Shown: piece by piece, positions 39,359 through 49,990 of the stretch
How the letters are laid out: every line of letters starts with the position of its first letter
How positions within the stretch are numbered: position 1 is the first letter of the stretch
Assembly: GCA_023238725.1 (NCBI GenBank)
Contig: CM041550.1
Span: 26,001,586 to 26,065,585 of the forward strand
From: Scortum barcoo
Taxonomy: Eukaryota > Chordata > Actinopteri > Centrarchiformes > Terapontidae
Direction of reading: 5' to 3'
DNA length: 64,000 bases
Notes under the pieces: model-generated
What the model saw: only the letters and a program-made list of their open reading frames with translations
What the model was told of the DNA's origin: nothing
The model's database searches: none
Translations under genes and position numbers: made by a program

Positions 39359-39450
39359 TTACCATCTTGTTTCCCCTCACCCATCTTCTTCTTATTGTAA
39401 AGTGTTTTTTTCAGTGTTGCTCAGTGGCCTCTTCCCATTACCCCCACACA

Positions 39451-39475
39451 GATGACTGAAACTGATGACTGAAAC
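39451..39475. repeat. 13-bp tandem repeat, about 2 copies
   Basis: Unit GATGACTGAAACT, adjacent copies identical. Confidence 0.85.
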
Positions 39476-40033
39476 GAGAAGACTGGTTGTGATGAAAACC
39501 AGGGGTGAATGGGGTGGAGGAGGTTGCATTGATCTGACACTGAAATGACAGCTGACAGCAACAGAGGAAGGATTGGCAAAATGCAACACAATCTGATTGA
39601 TTTAACTGAAAGAGTGAAGGCCCTCAGGCACCTGATTGAGTCGGAAGCAGGAACAGATGGACACAGAGAGAAAATAACAAATATGCTAAGCTTATTCATA
39701 TTAGTTGTTCCACCCATGATTTCCTGTTTGACAAATCAAAAAGTCTATTTTATTGTTAATCACATACACACATAGACGTTCACAGACATAATGTACAAAA
39801 ACACATACAGGAAACCGACAAGGAGCTGACAAGACTATGGCCCACACTCATACACACATTGCAGCTACTTTGTCTTCCTCTCCACCCATCCACCCTGTCC
39901 TGGATCAATTATGTCCCCTTTCCTTCAGCAGTGTGTCTCAGAGTGCAGGCAGCCTGTTGTTGTAAATAATCCCTCACGTCCACTCCCCTCACTTAGGGTA
40001 AATATATACTTGCCCAGCCTGTCTGTCTGCATG

Positions 40034-40073
40034 GCCCTGGACCTGCCCTGGGCCTGCCCTGGGCCTGCCCTGC
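40034..40073. repeat. 12-bp tandem repeat, about 3 copies
   Basis: Unit CCTGCCCTGGGC; the first copy carries one change. One of the few GC-rich spots in the window. Confidence 0.85.
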
Positions 40074-40295
40074 TGCACACAACATGCGTGCGCACACACA
40101 GACCCACACAAACAAAGAGACACACACACCTATCTTTTACATTAGTGTATTACAAAAGGGCTGTTAGTGAGATGGCATGGACTGAGCAAAGGTTGAGCTA
40201 CTTTAGTAGCATTTGTGGGCCAGAGAATGTGTGTTTGTCAGACCTCTGTGTATCTGTGGGTGTGTGTGTGTGACAGAAAGAGAGCATGAGTTCTG

Positions 40296-40298
<3 letters not shown>

Positions 40299-40329
<31 letters not shown>
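40299..40329. repeat. (GT)15 microsatellite
   Basis: Uninterrupted GT array in a 250-bp GT-rich region. Confidence 0.95.
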
Positions 40330-40331
<2 letters not shown>

Positions 40332-42393
40332 TGGACAAACTGTGTGTAGCAAGCTTGTATGGATGGATGTACATTAGGTGTGTGTGTGGGAATTTTATGT
40401 GTTCAGGTCCCTGTTTACACTAAACAGTGCTTTATGTATCCATAATGGGACTTTACAAATGTGTTTGTGTGTGATCCTGTTTTGTGTGTTTATGAGCTTG
40501 TGCACCGGCCTGAGGGAAAACTTACCTAATAATTCTCAGGCTCTAGTTTGACTTGTGTGGAGTAGGTTGGTGAGGGTTTGCCCACACAAAGCCGATATAA
40601 TGAGCATCTGTGACATAAATAATGGTAATAATGTGATACTTAATTAACTTCCCAGGGAGAAATGATCTTTTCTGTTGCTCTCCCTGCACAGGGAGGTCAG
40701 AAGTCAGTATGAATCCAGTGTCGTGCTAAAGGAATCTAAAGCTGGGTGAAGGCTGATAATTTCAGGGGTTTGAAACTAGGATGCTGAAATAAATCTGAAT
40801 GTGAAGAAATTTGTTTTTGACACAAAACAATTGAGAAGACATTGTGTGTTGTCAAGATGACACCCTGCACTAAGTGAGGCCTCTAAAAAAGTACTCACAC
40901 TTGTCCTATGGTGTCACATCACTGATGAGGTGCATTGAGATACCACCAGTATGTGTACTTGTTGAAAACAATGTGACTAAAAGATGTGTTGCCAATGTAG
41001 GTGAAGTTAAGAATAACACATGAACACAGCAACAAGTGACAAGTGTATAGCTGCAACATGTCTGAGATTGGAGGTCAAGGTGTGTTGGCCATACAAACCA
41101 TATCACTTTGATACTGGAGACCACAGTTTGCATTCAGTTTTGTACCACCTGTAGACCTTCAATTATAGTGGCAATCTTTCCCCAATTTAAACCATGACTA
41201 TCAAGAAAAACCTCCTGTGAGACAGATTTTAGAAAAGGAATGATCAAAGCAACAGAGGCTGAGATATCTTGACAGAGCCAACTGAAAAAACAATGGACAA
41301 TGGTGTTTTCGTTCAACAGTCTGGTAAATGCTCTTGTTATTCAAACTCAACACCCCAGGTTTGCCTACTGTTTGTAATCTGAAACTGTAATCTGTAATTG
41401 AAGCCAAAGTGAGATATCATCAGACATCAGAGTTATTTTTTCAATCTCTGTATGAATGAATGAATTACATTTTCAATTAACAACTTGCTGATACATTCCA
41501 TATCAACATTTTTGCCACCTGCCAGAAACGAAATTAACAGTATTTCCTCATTATGTAAATAAAACATGTAATCCAGTCAGCATTATGTTACCTTCATAAC
41601 TTATTTGCTGTTACAAATTAGTTGTACATAAATGTAATGTCTAGAAGACACTGTTGCATTTTTGATGCTATTGATGGTTGAGGTTTTATGTTAATCATTG
41701 CATTCTGTTAGTGCCTCTGTATGTAGAAGTTGTCATGGTTTGGTGGAGCCTGCCTCTTCTGTGTGGGATTAACATTGTACACACTAACAAGGATTTCACA
41801 GGAAAAAATGCAAGTTGAAGACATGATGTGGAAGGCAAAGGTTGGTGCATGTATATATTTCACACTGTGCATGAGGCATCATATGAGTTCAGAATTGATA
41901 AATGATAATATTTTTTTGGCTGTGGCATAAACAGACATATAGGTTATTTTTCTTCTTCTTCTATTGCATTTCTGCCAGAACAGCAGCTTACTGTGTGCTT
42001 GCTGCCCCCAGTGATTGAGACACATGTCATTTCCAACTGAACTCTGGTCCATGGATTATTAAATATCACTTGCCAAATCAACCAAGACTGAAATCTTGAG
42101 GCTTAATGACATAGCTCTTTAAAGCTAGCAAGCTAGCAAGCCTAAGCTAGCTGGGTCCATCCAGTACCCACAAGCATAAACACACACCCATTTCACATGA
42201 AACATTCTAGTCCACACTACATTTATTTGTAAGAGTGCAATAATGCATCACACTACATCATCTGCACACAGATGGCATGGAGACAGCACAACACCTTATA
42301 TTACCTGATTGTAGAGAAGGATTCAATCAGAATTTGAGGAAAAGAATGACAGGAAAGCTGTCTGCCACTCAACATCATTGTTGCTCTGGTTAT

Positions 42394-42414
42394 TTATTCA
42401 TTCATTCATTCATC
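42394..42414. repeat. (ATTC)n microsatellite
   Basis: About five ATTC units. Confidence 0.9.
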
Positions 42415-42667
42415 CGTTGGGAACTCAATAATATGACTGACTAAGAGTCCCTTATTTTTTACATTATAGGTGGCAAACCTATGTGCTACCTCAGTTCACT
42501 TTAAGATCAATATTACTAGGCCCACTACAGAAAAGTGGAGGTGTATTTAATATTCAGGAACTCACATTATAGACAGAACTACTGACTATTACTGTAACAC
42601 TTTAGTTGCAATATACACAGTCCAGCCATACACCAGCTATCCACCTGCTCATGTTTTTGTGTTTTAG

Positions 42668-42877
42668 ATATGATGACTGGTTACGCCTCTGTGAGAAGAT
42701 AGGGTGGGCATCCTCCTGCAGTGAGAACACGAGAATACTTCCCAGCTCCCACTCTCCTAAACCAACCCCCACACCCTCCTCTCGCCCTTCAACTCCACAT
42801 TCACCCCTGAGGAGCCTGATCAATAATTCTACTAGACTGGAGCCCGAAAAAGTCAGCGGAGGGGGGGAATGCACTTG
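42668..42877 (+). CDS. Candidate internal exon, unknown gene
   Basis: A T-rich tract (CATGTTTTTGTGTTTTAG) is followed by 210 bp without a stop in one frame, then by G|GTGAGAG, a good donor. The exon would start with one base completing a codon and end with two, so it is phase-symmetric (70 codons) and could be skipped without a frameshift. The product begins YDDWLRLCEKIGWASS and becomes rich in Ser, Pro and Thr (PKPTPTPSSRPSTPHSP), like a linker in a large cytoplasmic or nuclear protein. The opposite strand is also open over most of this stretch, which weakens the argument from openness. I do not recognise the protein and saw no clear neighbouring exon, so a chance open stretch remains possible. 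If real, the window lies inside a gene transcribed left to right. Confidence 0.35.
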
Positions 42878-43294
42878 GTGAGAGCCTTCAAAGTGCTTCT
42901 TATGGTGGTGCTGGTAATGAAGGGGGCTACATATCTGTGCTGCAAGGAAAGCTTGTATCTTGTATCAAGTTCCAAGAACCAAGAGAAAGAAGAGTTGTGG
43001 CAAGGGCTTCTGGAAGATGGGCTTCTGTGGGCTCTGTGGTTGTGACACTTTACATCCCCTAACAGGCAGGCTGCACTGCAGCTTTAATCATAATAGGGGA
43101 ATGTCCAAAAACTTAAGGAGTTAAGGGGTTTTAATGCAACTGCAGTGGTGTGTGTTGTTGTATTTGGCATACTGATCAGGGGCTTGAACTGTGTGGGAGA
43201 ACTCCCAAGCCCCATTCATTATTCAGGAGGGAGTGTGAGAGATATCTGCTTCCCAGATTACTTTTCCTCTGAGGTGCAAGAGAGAGAGAGAGAG

Positions 43295-43334
<40 letters not shown>

Positions 43335-44079
43335 GGAGATGGAAGAGAAAATTGATAAAGAGAGAGAAACATAAAGGTAGACACAGAGGTGGAGATCTTT
43401 CTTTCTCTCTAAAAGTGAAGCAAAAATATCTTGCACCTGGGATAGTATCCTGATGACTACAAGTTTTGGGGGGTGAAGTTAGAAATGTTCATTCATCATG
43501 TTCATTTCTTGTGTTAATTAGAGGATATTGCTGTTTCCTCATTGCTCTACACAGATCTGATGTTTTCTTCAGCTGTTATTGTTCTTTTCTTCAGTGGAGC
43601 AGAACTTGAATGACATTTAAGTCGCTTCATGTACATCATAATTTATTCACTAACTCTGTTTACAGTGCACTTTGCTGCATTTTTTTTTTATAAATACACC
43701 ACTTCCATTGACATGGCAAAATGTCTTATTTGATGACAGCATGGTGTGAAGAGACTCCCTGCATGCTCCAACCAAGTCTGTGCTGGTTTTGGTAGTTATC
43801 ACTATGATAGCATGCAAACATTTGATACAGCATTGTAGTTGTTGCACAACCAGGTCAATGAGAAATCTCTGTCTGATATCTACCAGCACACACTGACCCA
43901 GCTATTTCTTACCAATGGGGGCCACAGTATCTTCGTAGCACAGGATGTAGAAAACAAACAGAACAGTCCACTAAGCTAACAACCGGGCACTGCAATAACA
44001 TGGAGATGAAAAAAGAAGTTACTAACTTGCCTAATATACTCTTATGTCCTGTAAAGCTCTGGTCCTCCCTGTTCTCTCC
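42878..44079. other. Non-coding interval with (GA)n array
   Basis: No gene recognised. The GA array at 43279-43330 creates artificial Arg-Glu and Ser-Leu frames on the two strands. Confidence 0.55.
43279..43330. repeat. (GA)n microsatellite, one interruption
   Basis: GA array interrupted once by CAC near 43295; purine-only strand. Confidence 0.95.
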
Positions 44080-44575
44080 AGTTTTGCAGGTTCCTCACTG
44101 ATTCTGGTTGTGGTCCATCTGTCTGAGGTTCACTGGCCTGGTGGGGACATGATCTGATCTGTGTCTTTGTTCAGAGCTCCATATGAGGACATCTAGAGAT
44201 GCACCTGGACTCACAGACTCCTTTTCCATTACCTGTGATACCTTCACACATGGACTAAACCCATGAACTCAGTTTATCTACAGTTTATTACGACCCATGA
44301 TTACTTCACATATATGACTGATGATGTTCTCTGTACATGTGGCATCTATTGCACGTCTGTCCATCCCAGGGAGAGGGATCCCTCATCTGTGGCTCTTCCT
44401 CAGGTTTCTTTTCTTCTTTTCTTCTTTTTCCCATAATGGGTTTTTTGACGTTTTTCCTGACCCGGTTCGAGGGTCTAAGGACAGAGGGTGTCACAACTGT
44501 ACAGATTGTAAAGCCCTCCGAGGCAAACAATGTTTGTGATTTTGGGCCTTAAATAAATAAAATTGATTTGATTTT
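44080..44575 (+). mobile_element. 3' end of a common fish retroposon
   Basis: Contains in order CTGTACATGTGGCATCTATT, GTCCATCCCAGGGAGAGGGA, TTTTTCCTGACCCGGTTCGA, GGACAGAGGGTGTCACAACT, TACAGATTGTAAAGCCCTCC and AACAATGTTTGTGATTTTGG, and ends in an AATAAA-containing stretch with a TTGATTTGAT tail. From memory this is one of the most frequent fish repeats, and the A-rich/TTGAT tail marks it as LINE-mobilised. The 72-codon frames across it on both strands are by-products. It is well preserved, so this is among the younger insertions in the window. Confidence 0.75.
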
Positions 44576-44776
44576 TTTATTTTAATATATGCTAAAGAAA
44601 CTTGACAGTTGCAATAATCAGATTGCAATGTTCAGCCTGTCAATCAATTTGTCCTCTGTCCTCTCTGGGGGTTGATGAAAAGGACACATAGCTATTTTGC
44701 CATTGCATTTTTCCTGCTTTGCATCGGAATATGGGGGCAACGCTCCATAGAGACACCATTGCCTTTACATCAGACT

Positions 44777-44870
44777 AAGACTGTGAACATGGCAAACATT
44801 ATACCTGCATGTCGGTATTGTCATTGTTGTCATTGTCACAGTTGTTGCTGTTAACACTCAGCTCACAGCA
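44777..44870 (+). repeat. Interspersed fish repeat family C, copy 2
   Basis: GAACATGGCAAACATTATAC followed by CTGCATGTCGGTATTGTCAT, GTCATTGTCACAGTTG and CTCAGCTCACAGCAC follows the same layout as 24500-24610, but TTAGCA-containing steps are lost. More decayed than copy 1. Confidence 0.5.
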
Positions 44871-44984
44871 CTATTATGAATATGCAGCAGTATGATGCAC
44901 CCAAGTGCTTTTTTATGAATTTGGATATCAGTGTGTATAACAAATGGACTGTACTAATATTGCACCTTTCAAGTCTTCCAACCT

Positions 44985-45235
44985 GAAGGCATGTTGTACC
45001 ACCCATTCACATACACAATCATACACCAATGGCGACGGCTTTCATGTGCCTCATTGGGATATAATCTAATCATTCACACATGTACATACAGACACACCAA
45101 TGGCAAAGCCTTCAAGAGCAATTTGGGGTTCAGTATCTTACCCAAGGCCACTTCAGCATGAAAAGGAACTGGGGATCAAATCATTGATCATATGATTTGT
45201 GGATAACCCGCTAACAGCTGCCCCCTGTGAAGAGG
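44985..45235 (+). repeat. Interspersed fish repeat (GAGCAATTTGGGGTTCAG type)
   Basis: The phrases CCACCCATTCACATACAC, CACCAATGGCGACGGCT, AGCAATTTGGGGTTCAGTAT, CTTACCCAAGGCCACTTC and ACCCGCTAACAGCTGCCCCC match a very common teleost repeat known from memory. The CACCAATGGC segment occurs twice (about 45024 and 45096), so this copy has an internal duplication. Class unknown to me. Confidence 0.7.
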
Positions 45236-46039
45236 ACAAAACTCTATTTCTCTGTGGGCAAATGAGATGGTGGCTGCAATTCTGGGTGTTGTTTGTTCAA
45301 GTGTTTGTGTCGACATCCAAATTTGCCTGTGTGTGTGCATGTTGACAGACAGCAGCAGGTGTGTTTGAAGCCTACCTAATAGCAATGTTTATACTATTCA
45401 ACATTGTTTTGTTTGTTACCTTATATTTGCTTAGCTTGTGTGTGTGTGTTGGGGGGATTAAAAGGAAAATATATCACATGTGGCTATTTAAAAGATTGAC
45501 TCACACTACCATTGTTTGTGCATGTGTGTGAGTTGTTGATTTTAGGCAGCAGAAGCAATGGACCCCCTGTTTGTGTTTATATGCATGGTGTTTGTTTTTT
45601 GCCAGTGTGGTGTGGGAAACACAGCGAGGGGTCAATGTGAAGCGCGTGAATGCACACACTCCTTGTGTGAACACAAACAAACCCGGTGTGAACGGACACA
45701 GTGGCTGCGTTGCTGCCATCGCCGTCCGTCTTCATCTGTTCCTGTGCCATTTAGGCTCCTCACCTGTCACTGGGCAGATGGTGGGGTGGGTCACAGCAGG
45801 GGATGAGGAGGTTGGGTGAGGGGTGACAGGGTGAACTTCTGATGAAAGACAGAAAGATGAGATTGAAGGGGACAGGAAGAAGAGATTATAAAGGATTTTT
45901 AATATATGGCTACTAAAGTGATTTTCCAAGATGAAAATCTAAATTTTGAGGATGAGCTTACCTTATCCTTTTCAATGACCTGACTTAAATAATAATACAC
46001 AGAAGTACAGTTTGTTCTAAGTAAGTTATTTTTTTTTTA
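45236..46039. other. Non-coding interval between repeats
   Basis: A locally GC-richer patch (45600-45830) holds overlapping open frames in two phases and an acceptor-like TTTGTTTTTTGCCAG, but no convincing gene. Confidence 0.5.
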
Positions 46040-46162
46040 TCTTTTTCTATGTCTTGCGTTTCCTACTATTTATTTCCACTGTGTGTCTCGCTGCTGTTAC
46101 ACTGTGAATTTCCCCGCTGTGGGACTAATAAAGGAAATCTGAATCTGAATCTGAATCTGTGA
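46040..46162 (+). mobile_element. 3' end of an L2/CR1-type LINE, with (AATCTG)n tail
   Basis: GCTGTTACACTGTGAATTTC, then CCCGCTGTGGGACTAATAAA and a hexamer tail (AATCTG, about four copies, to 46160) match the 3' end of fish LINE2-type elements as I remember them. Only the last ~120 bp is present, the usual 5'-truncated state. The tail has become a short microsatellite. Confidence 0.75.
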
Positions 46163-48489
46163 AGTAAAGTAACAGACACATTATGGCAACATAGCCTTTC
46201 TTAGGAATGTCCTGCTGATGTCCTGAGTTTTGTCCTGGAAGAATTTAAGGCAATTTAAGGCCAGCAGTGGAAAAGAATAAATCCCTAAAATGGCAAAGAT
46301 GGAAAACCATCCAGCCAATCAAATCCTTTCACAGTGTTGTGTGAACATATATTCAGTTCAAGTGGATCCCAGCAAGCCACTGAATATATCAGTTGACAAA
46401 ACTGTTGCCATAAGGCAGCGTACCTCTGACGTGACCCGACATTCAGCACAGTTAAAGAAGAAAGCAATCTTTCCTGTGTGGTTAACAAGTCCCTCCTCTA
46501 AAAGTACTGAATTTCATAAAGCAAACAATGAAACAATAATGCCCACTTCATGCAGATGAGAAAGTACGCAGGGTTCAGTTTTACCTTTAGACATAGTCAT
46601 ATGACACAAGCAAACCCCTTTAAAGTGTCTTTGCAAGCACTTTCCTGTGTGAGGATGGATTTAGTGCTCTCATTTGCACAAAATTACAGTACTGGACTTG
46701 GCTGGACATGACAGATAAGATGAGATGCTCACAGCCATCTCATCAGACATGGTCAGTTCAAATGGATATCAGTCTCCTATGTCATACAGGCTCCTCATTT
46801 GTCACTGAAGAAATACTGGACAGAGACAGGTAAAGCCATATTTTAGTTTTCTCATTTCACTATATGTCAAATAGAACAAACAGTTTAATCTTTAAACAAA
46901 AAGGGGATGCATAGGAAGCTGGAAGTTAAATAGAGTTTCAACTAAGAGCAGAGGGGAAAGGAAAAGGCAAAGACAGGAAGCTGAATGTATTAAATAGCAG
47001 CAAATTCATGGGCATTACTAAGATGCTAATTGGCATGAGGAACACAGCTTGAGAGGAAGCATCTGAAACTCAGTGCTAACCAAGCAGACCTTGTAAAAGC
47101 ATGCTAAATTTTTCTTTCCTTCTTCCTTCTAAAGTTAACTACCGTTAGTAGGCCTATCTTTATCTCCCTACCATGTTTCTTCAAGCCTTTTTCCTCTCCT
47201 CCACCCTCTCCTTCCTGCTCTCACTTTTTCACTCACTACCCCCCCCCCCACCATCCTCCCCACTGTGAGCGTCTTATGGCTTGGAGAAGACCATAACATC
47301 ACCAGCACACTGTGTTCCCTCAGTTTACCCAAATGATCCCTGAGGTCAAAGGTCATAGCTAAAAGCTGCCAGACTATCTGGGAATCCAGTGGGCAGTTTT
47401 GTGGCTGTTTGTGGATGGTAGTCAAAATAGTTTAGGGTGGCAACTTCTGAAAGTGCAACCCAGTAAACAAAACTGAAAAAAAGTGTGACCGCTCATATTC
47501 AGACTTTATTGACACAACTGCAGCCGTTAGCTGGAGAAATAACCAAAGAGATTCAGACTCCATTTTCCTTGTCAAGACGTTTGAATTACAACATCAATGT
47601 TATTTTTAAATTACTGTGCACTCTGTGAATCACCTAGAGAGCTTAACAACAGAATAATTGCCTGGTTGAGCTTTTATTCATAGGCGTCTGAACAAATGTC
47701 CCATTTATAAATGATTTCAATAACTCAATTTGTGCTGCTTTTCTGTAAAAAGTCAACCAACAGTATCAAACTGAGGGACATTCTTCTAAGAATCCTATCT
47801 AAGAAAGAAAAATAAGCCACAGGAAAAACAAGCAGGATGGAAAAAAATAATGCTTGGGCATTCATTGTAAATCTTACAAGCAGTGAGCATTCTTTTCATA
47901 AGTGCTCTTCATTGACCCTGCCTGTCGGCGGCAGAGTGCAACATTTCCACCCCCATCTCATTCGCTCTGTCTCCTATCCCAAACAGCAGCTACAAGTCAA
48001 CAACTCTGACTGCGTTTTTAAGTGCTTTTTCAAAAAAAGAAGTGTGTGTGTGTATCCATGTGTCTGTTGAGTTTGCCCCAGTGGCACGCATTCCTTAGCC
48101 TCTGTTAGCATTCAGCCCACATAGGTCACGGCCAGCAGGCTTTTGTGCTCAACCAGCTTCGGTGTAACTGCAGTGTGTGTGTGTGTGTGTGTGTGTATAG
48201 AAGTGCAAGAGAAAGTCAGTGGGAACCAAAGACACACACACTTTGTTGGTGAGTACTCAGGGACAATCATGGAGTTGCAAAGGCTTTCAAAGAAAAAAAA
48301 AACTTGTTGAAAGAGTCCCATGGTCTCACACATCAGCTTAAATGTCAACTAGAAGAGGACGAGCCAGGGGAGGGGAAGTTAGAGCCCAAATTAGATGTGC
48401 ACACAATATCTATGTATACGTATATGGATGCACCCTGTCTATATACCGGTGTATGTTTTTCCTGATTTATGGTCCTTAGTTTCCATCAC
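46163..48489. other. Non-coding interval
   Basis: No gene recognised. It holds a C10 run near 47240 and two GT arrays near 48.05 and 48.18 kb. Confidence 0.55.
48173..48196. repeat. (GT)12 microsatellite
   Basis: Uninterrupted GT array. Confidence 0.95.
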
Positions 48490-48790
48490 AGGACATCCTG
48501 ATGCTACAGCATACAAAGATTTTTTACACAATTGTGTGCTTCCAACTGCACGTGGGTAAAACCCTTTCCCAGTTTAATGCAGAAGAACTTGTCTGTTCTC
48601 CACAGAGTCCTGAACTTCCTATCCAACGCTTATGGAAGGAACTGGACCAGACTATGCGCCAGACTTCACAAAATCAGTATTGGGCCTTAGTGAAGGCTTT
48701 TGTAGAAGGACATGCCCATGATTTTGGGATCATATTTTAAGCTATTACATTTGAGTGTATTATTTGGGACACTATACTTCTGTAGTGTTA
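48490..48790 (+). pseudogene. Tc1/mariner transposase relic (3' part)
   Basis: Two blocks match the C-terminal half of a fish Tc1-type transposase. Block 1 (48494-48547) encodes HPDATAYKDFLHNCVLPT. Block 2 (48582-48740) encodes EELVCSPQSPELPIQRLW and ends with HAHDFGIIF, where the family has the WPAQSPDLNPIEHLWDEL motif. The part between, including the QHDNAP-like segment with the second catalytic Asp, is deleted. The last acidic residue of the DDE triad (the E of NPIE) is Q here, so even the retained part is inactive. DNA similarity continues past the stop (GCCCATGATTTTGGGAT), as in the family. The terminal inverted repeats were not clearly found. Confidence 0.8.
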
Positions 48791-49499
48791 TACCTGAGAG
48801 GCATTCTTCAGCCGCCAACAGCAAAGGCTTAAGTAGACCATTAAATGGTTCATTCAAGATGGATAAGACAGGATGGTAATCTGCACAATCAAATAATATG
48901 TGTTTGCAGGTCAGGTTATATTGTGGAAGTCAGCAGGCAGAAAACCAAGTTGGTGTATAATACAAAACTAGATGAGGACACTTGATGTAAAAATTTTAAA
49001 TAATGTTTATGACAACAAACCCCAAAGCTCACTCTAATCAATATGAGCAGACACTGAGTTCTACTGAGCTCTAATAATCTTTTCACATTTCATTCATTCT
49101 ACTTTGCATGGAGGCAAGAGTTCAAATCTACTAATCATATTAGTTGTATTAGTATTTGTGCCTTCCTGCTCAGGGACTGCAGGTGGAAGTTAGCTACTCG
49201 CTAAATCACCTATGGTACATCTCATCTTATTGTGTGAGATAAACAGTTTTGTATGTGGTCCTTGACAAATAAACTCAAATCTTTATCCAAACAAATTTGT
49301 ATGTAATTCCACCAAAGATTCCTTTGCCTTTAGCCATATTTTCAGATATATTCTTTAAAAATTCTTTAAAACAAACAAGATGTGTAGTACTAGCATTAGT
49401 AATTGTAGAATATAAACTTTTCCAGTTATATAACATAGACCCCTCAGTGGTCTACAGTATCTTGCTAACTCGTTGAGTTATTCAGGTTGAATAAATTGG
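48791..49499. other. Non-coding interval
   Basis: No gene or recognisable element seen. AT-rich. Confidence 0.5.
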
Positions 49500-49990
49500 T
49501 TATCTGACTCCAGAGTCATAACATTAAAAATAGTTACAAGCAGCAATTCCATGGTTCAAGCCAACACAGACCATTAGAAGCTGAAAATTTTGATCTAGAT
49601 TGCCCTAGTGTGTGGTAGTGAATAGTATTTTAAAGTACCTGGGATAATCTCGTCCAGACCAGTCCATGCATCAGTTTTGTGATGATCGGCCCAATGGTTG
49701 TTCACTTTGGTGGAAAATAGTAAAAATAGGTAGCAACTGGATGTACAAAAAAATGTCAAAAATTTAAATGTAGTCAGGTGGACTCAGGTGGTTCTTGAGG
49801 CAAATTTGTAGAGTGAAAATGAGTTTCTATACCAAGTTTTGTGCAAATCAAACACCATAAAAGTTGCAACTTTCAAAAATTCTCAATTCTGACCTAATTT
49901 TAGCCCCCATCAGGCCGACTGGGGTAGCACATAATTCCCAATCAATGGGAATCATTCCCAATCTTGCGCCATTTGCCAGGAATTTGCATT
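49500..49990. repeat. Probable interspersed repeat
   Basis: Phrases such as TTACAAGCAGCAATTCCATG, GATGATCGGCCCAATGG and CCAAGTTTTGTGCAAATC read like a fish repeat I half-recognise, but no second copy is in this window and the class is unknown. Confidence 0.35.

Larger units (their letters stand above)
36601..42667. other. Non-coding interval with tandem repeats
   Basis: No gene recognised. It holds three small tandem arrays between 39.3 and 40.1 kb, a (GT)n array at 40299-40329 and an (ATTC)n array at 42394-42414. A frame at 39545-39775 contains a short coiled-coil-like stretch but no clear splice structure. Confidence 0.5.

Noticed and set aside
39545..39775. Frame containing a short coiled-coil-like stretch (LTERVKALRHLIESEAG)
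   Set aside because: Too short for a domain call, the rest of the frame is not protein-like, and no convincing splice pair surrounds it.
43145..43453. Arg/Glu-rich frame of 102 codons
   Set aside because: It is created by the (GA)n array at 43279-43330.
44460..44475. GGTTCGAGGGTCT, recalling a tRNA TψC arm
   Set aside because: No cloverleaf can be built around it, and it is part of a known-looking fish retroposon.
44306..44552. Three overlapping frames of 71-74 codons on both strands
   Set aside because: They lie entirely in a common fish retroposon 3' end (44080-44575).
45606..45815. Possible exon with acceptor TTTTTTGCCAG and a GGTGAGG donor, also 210 bp and open
   Set aside because: The product resembles nothing, a second phase is also mostly open, and the GC-rich patch lowers stop frequency. 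The equal length to 42668-42877 is probably coincidence.
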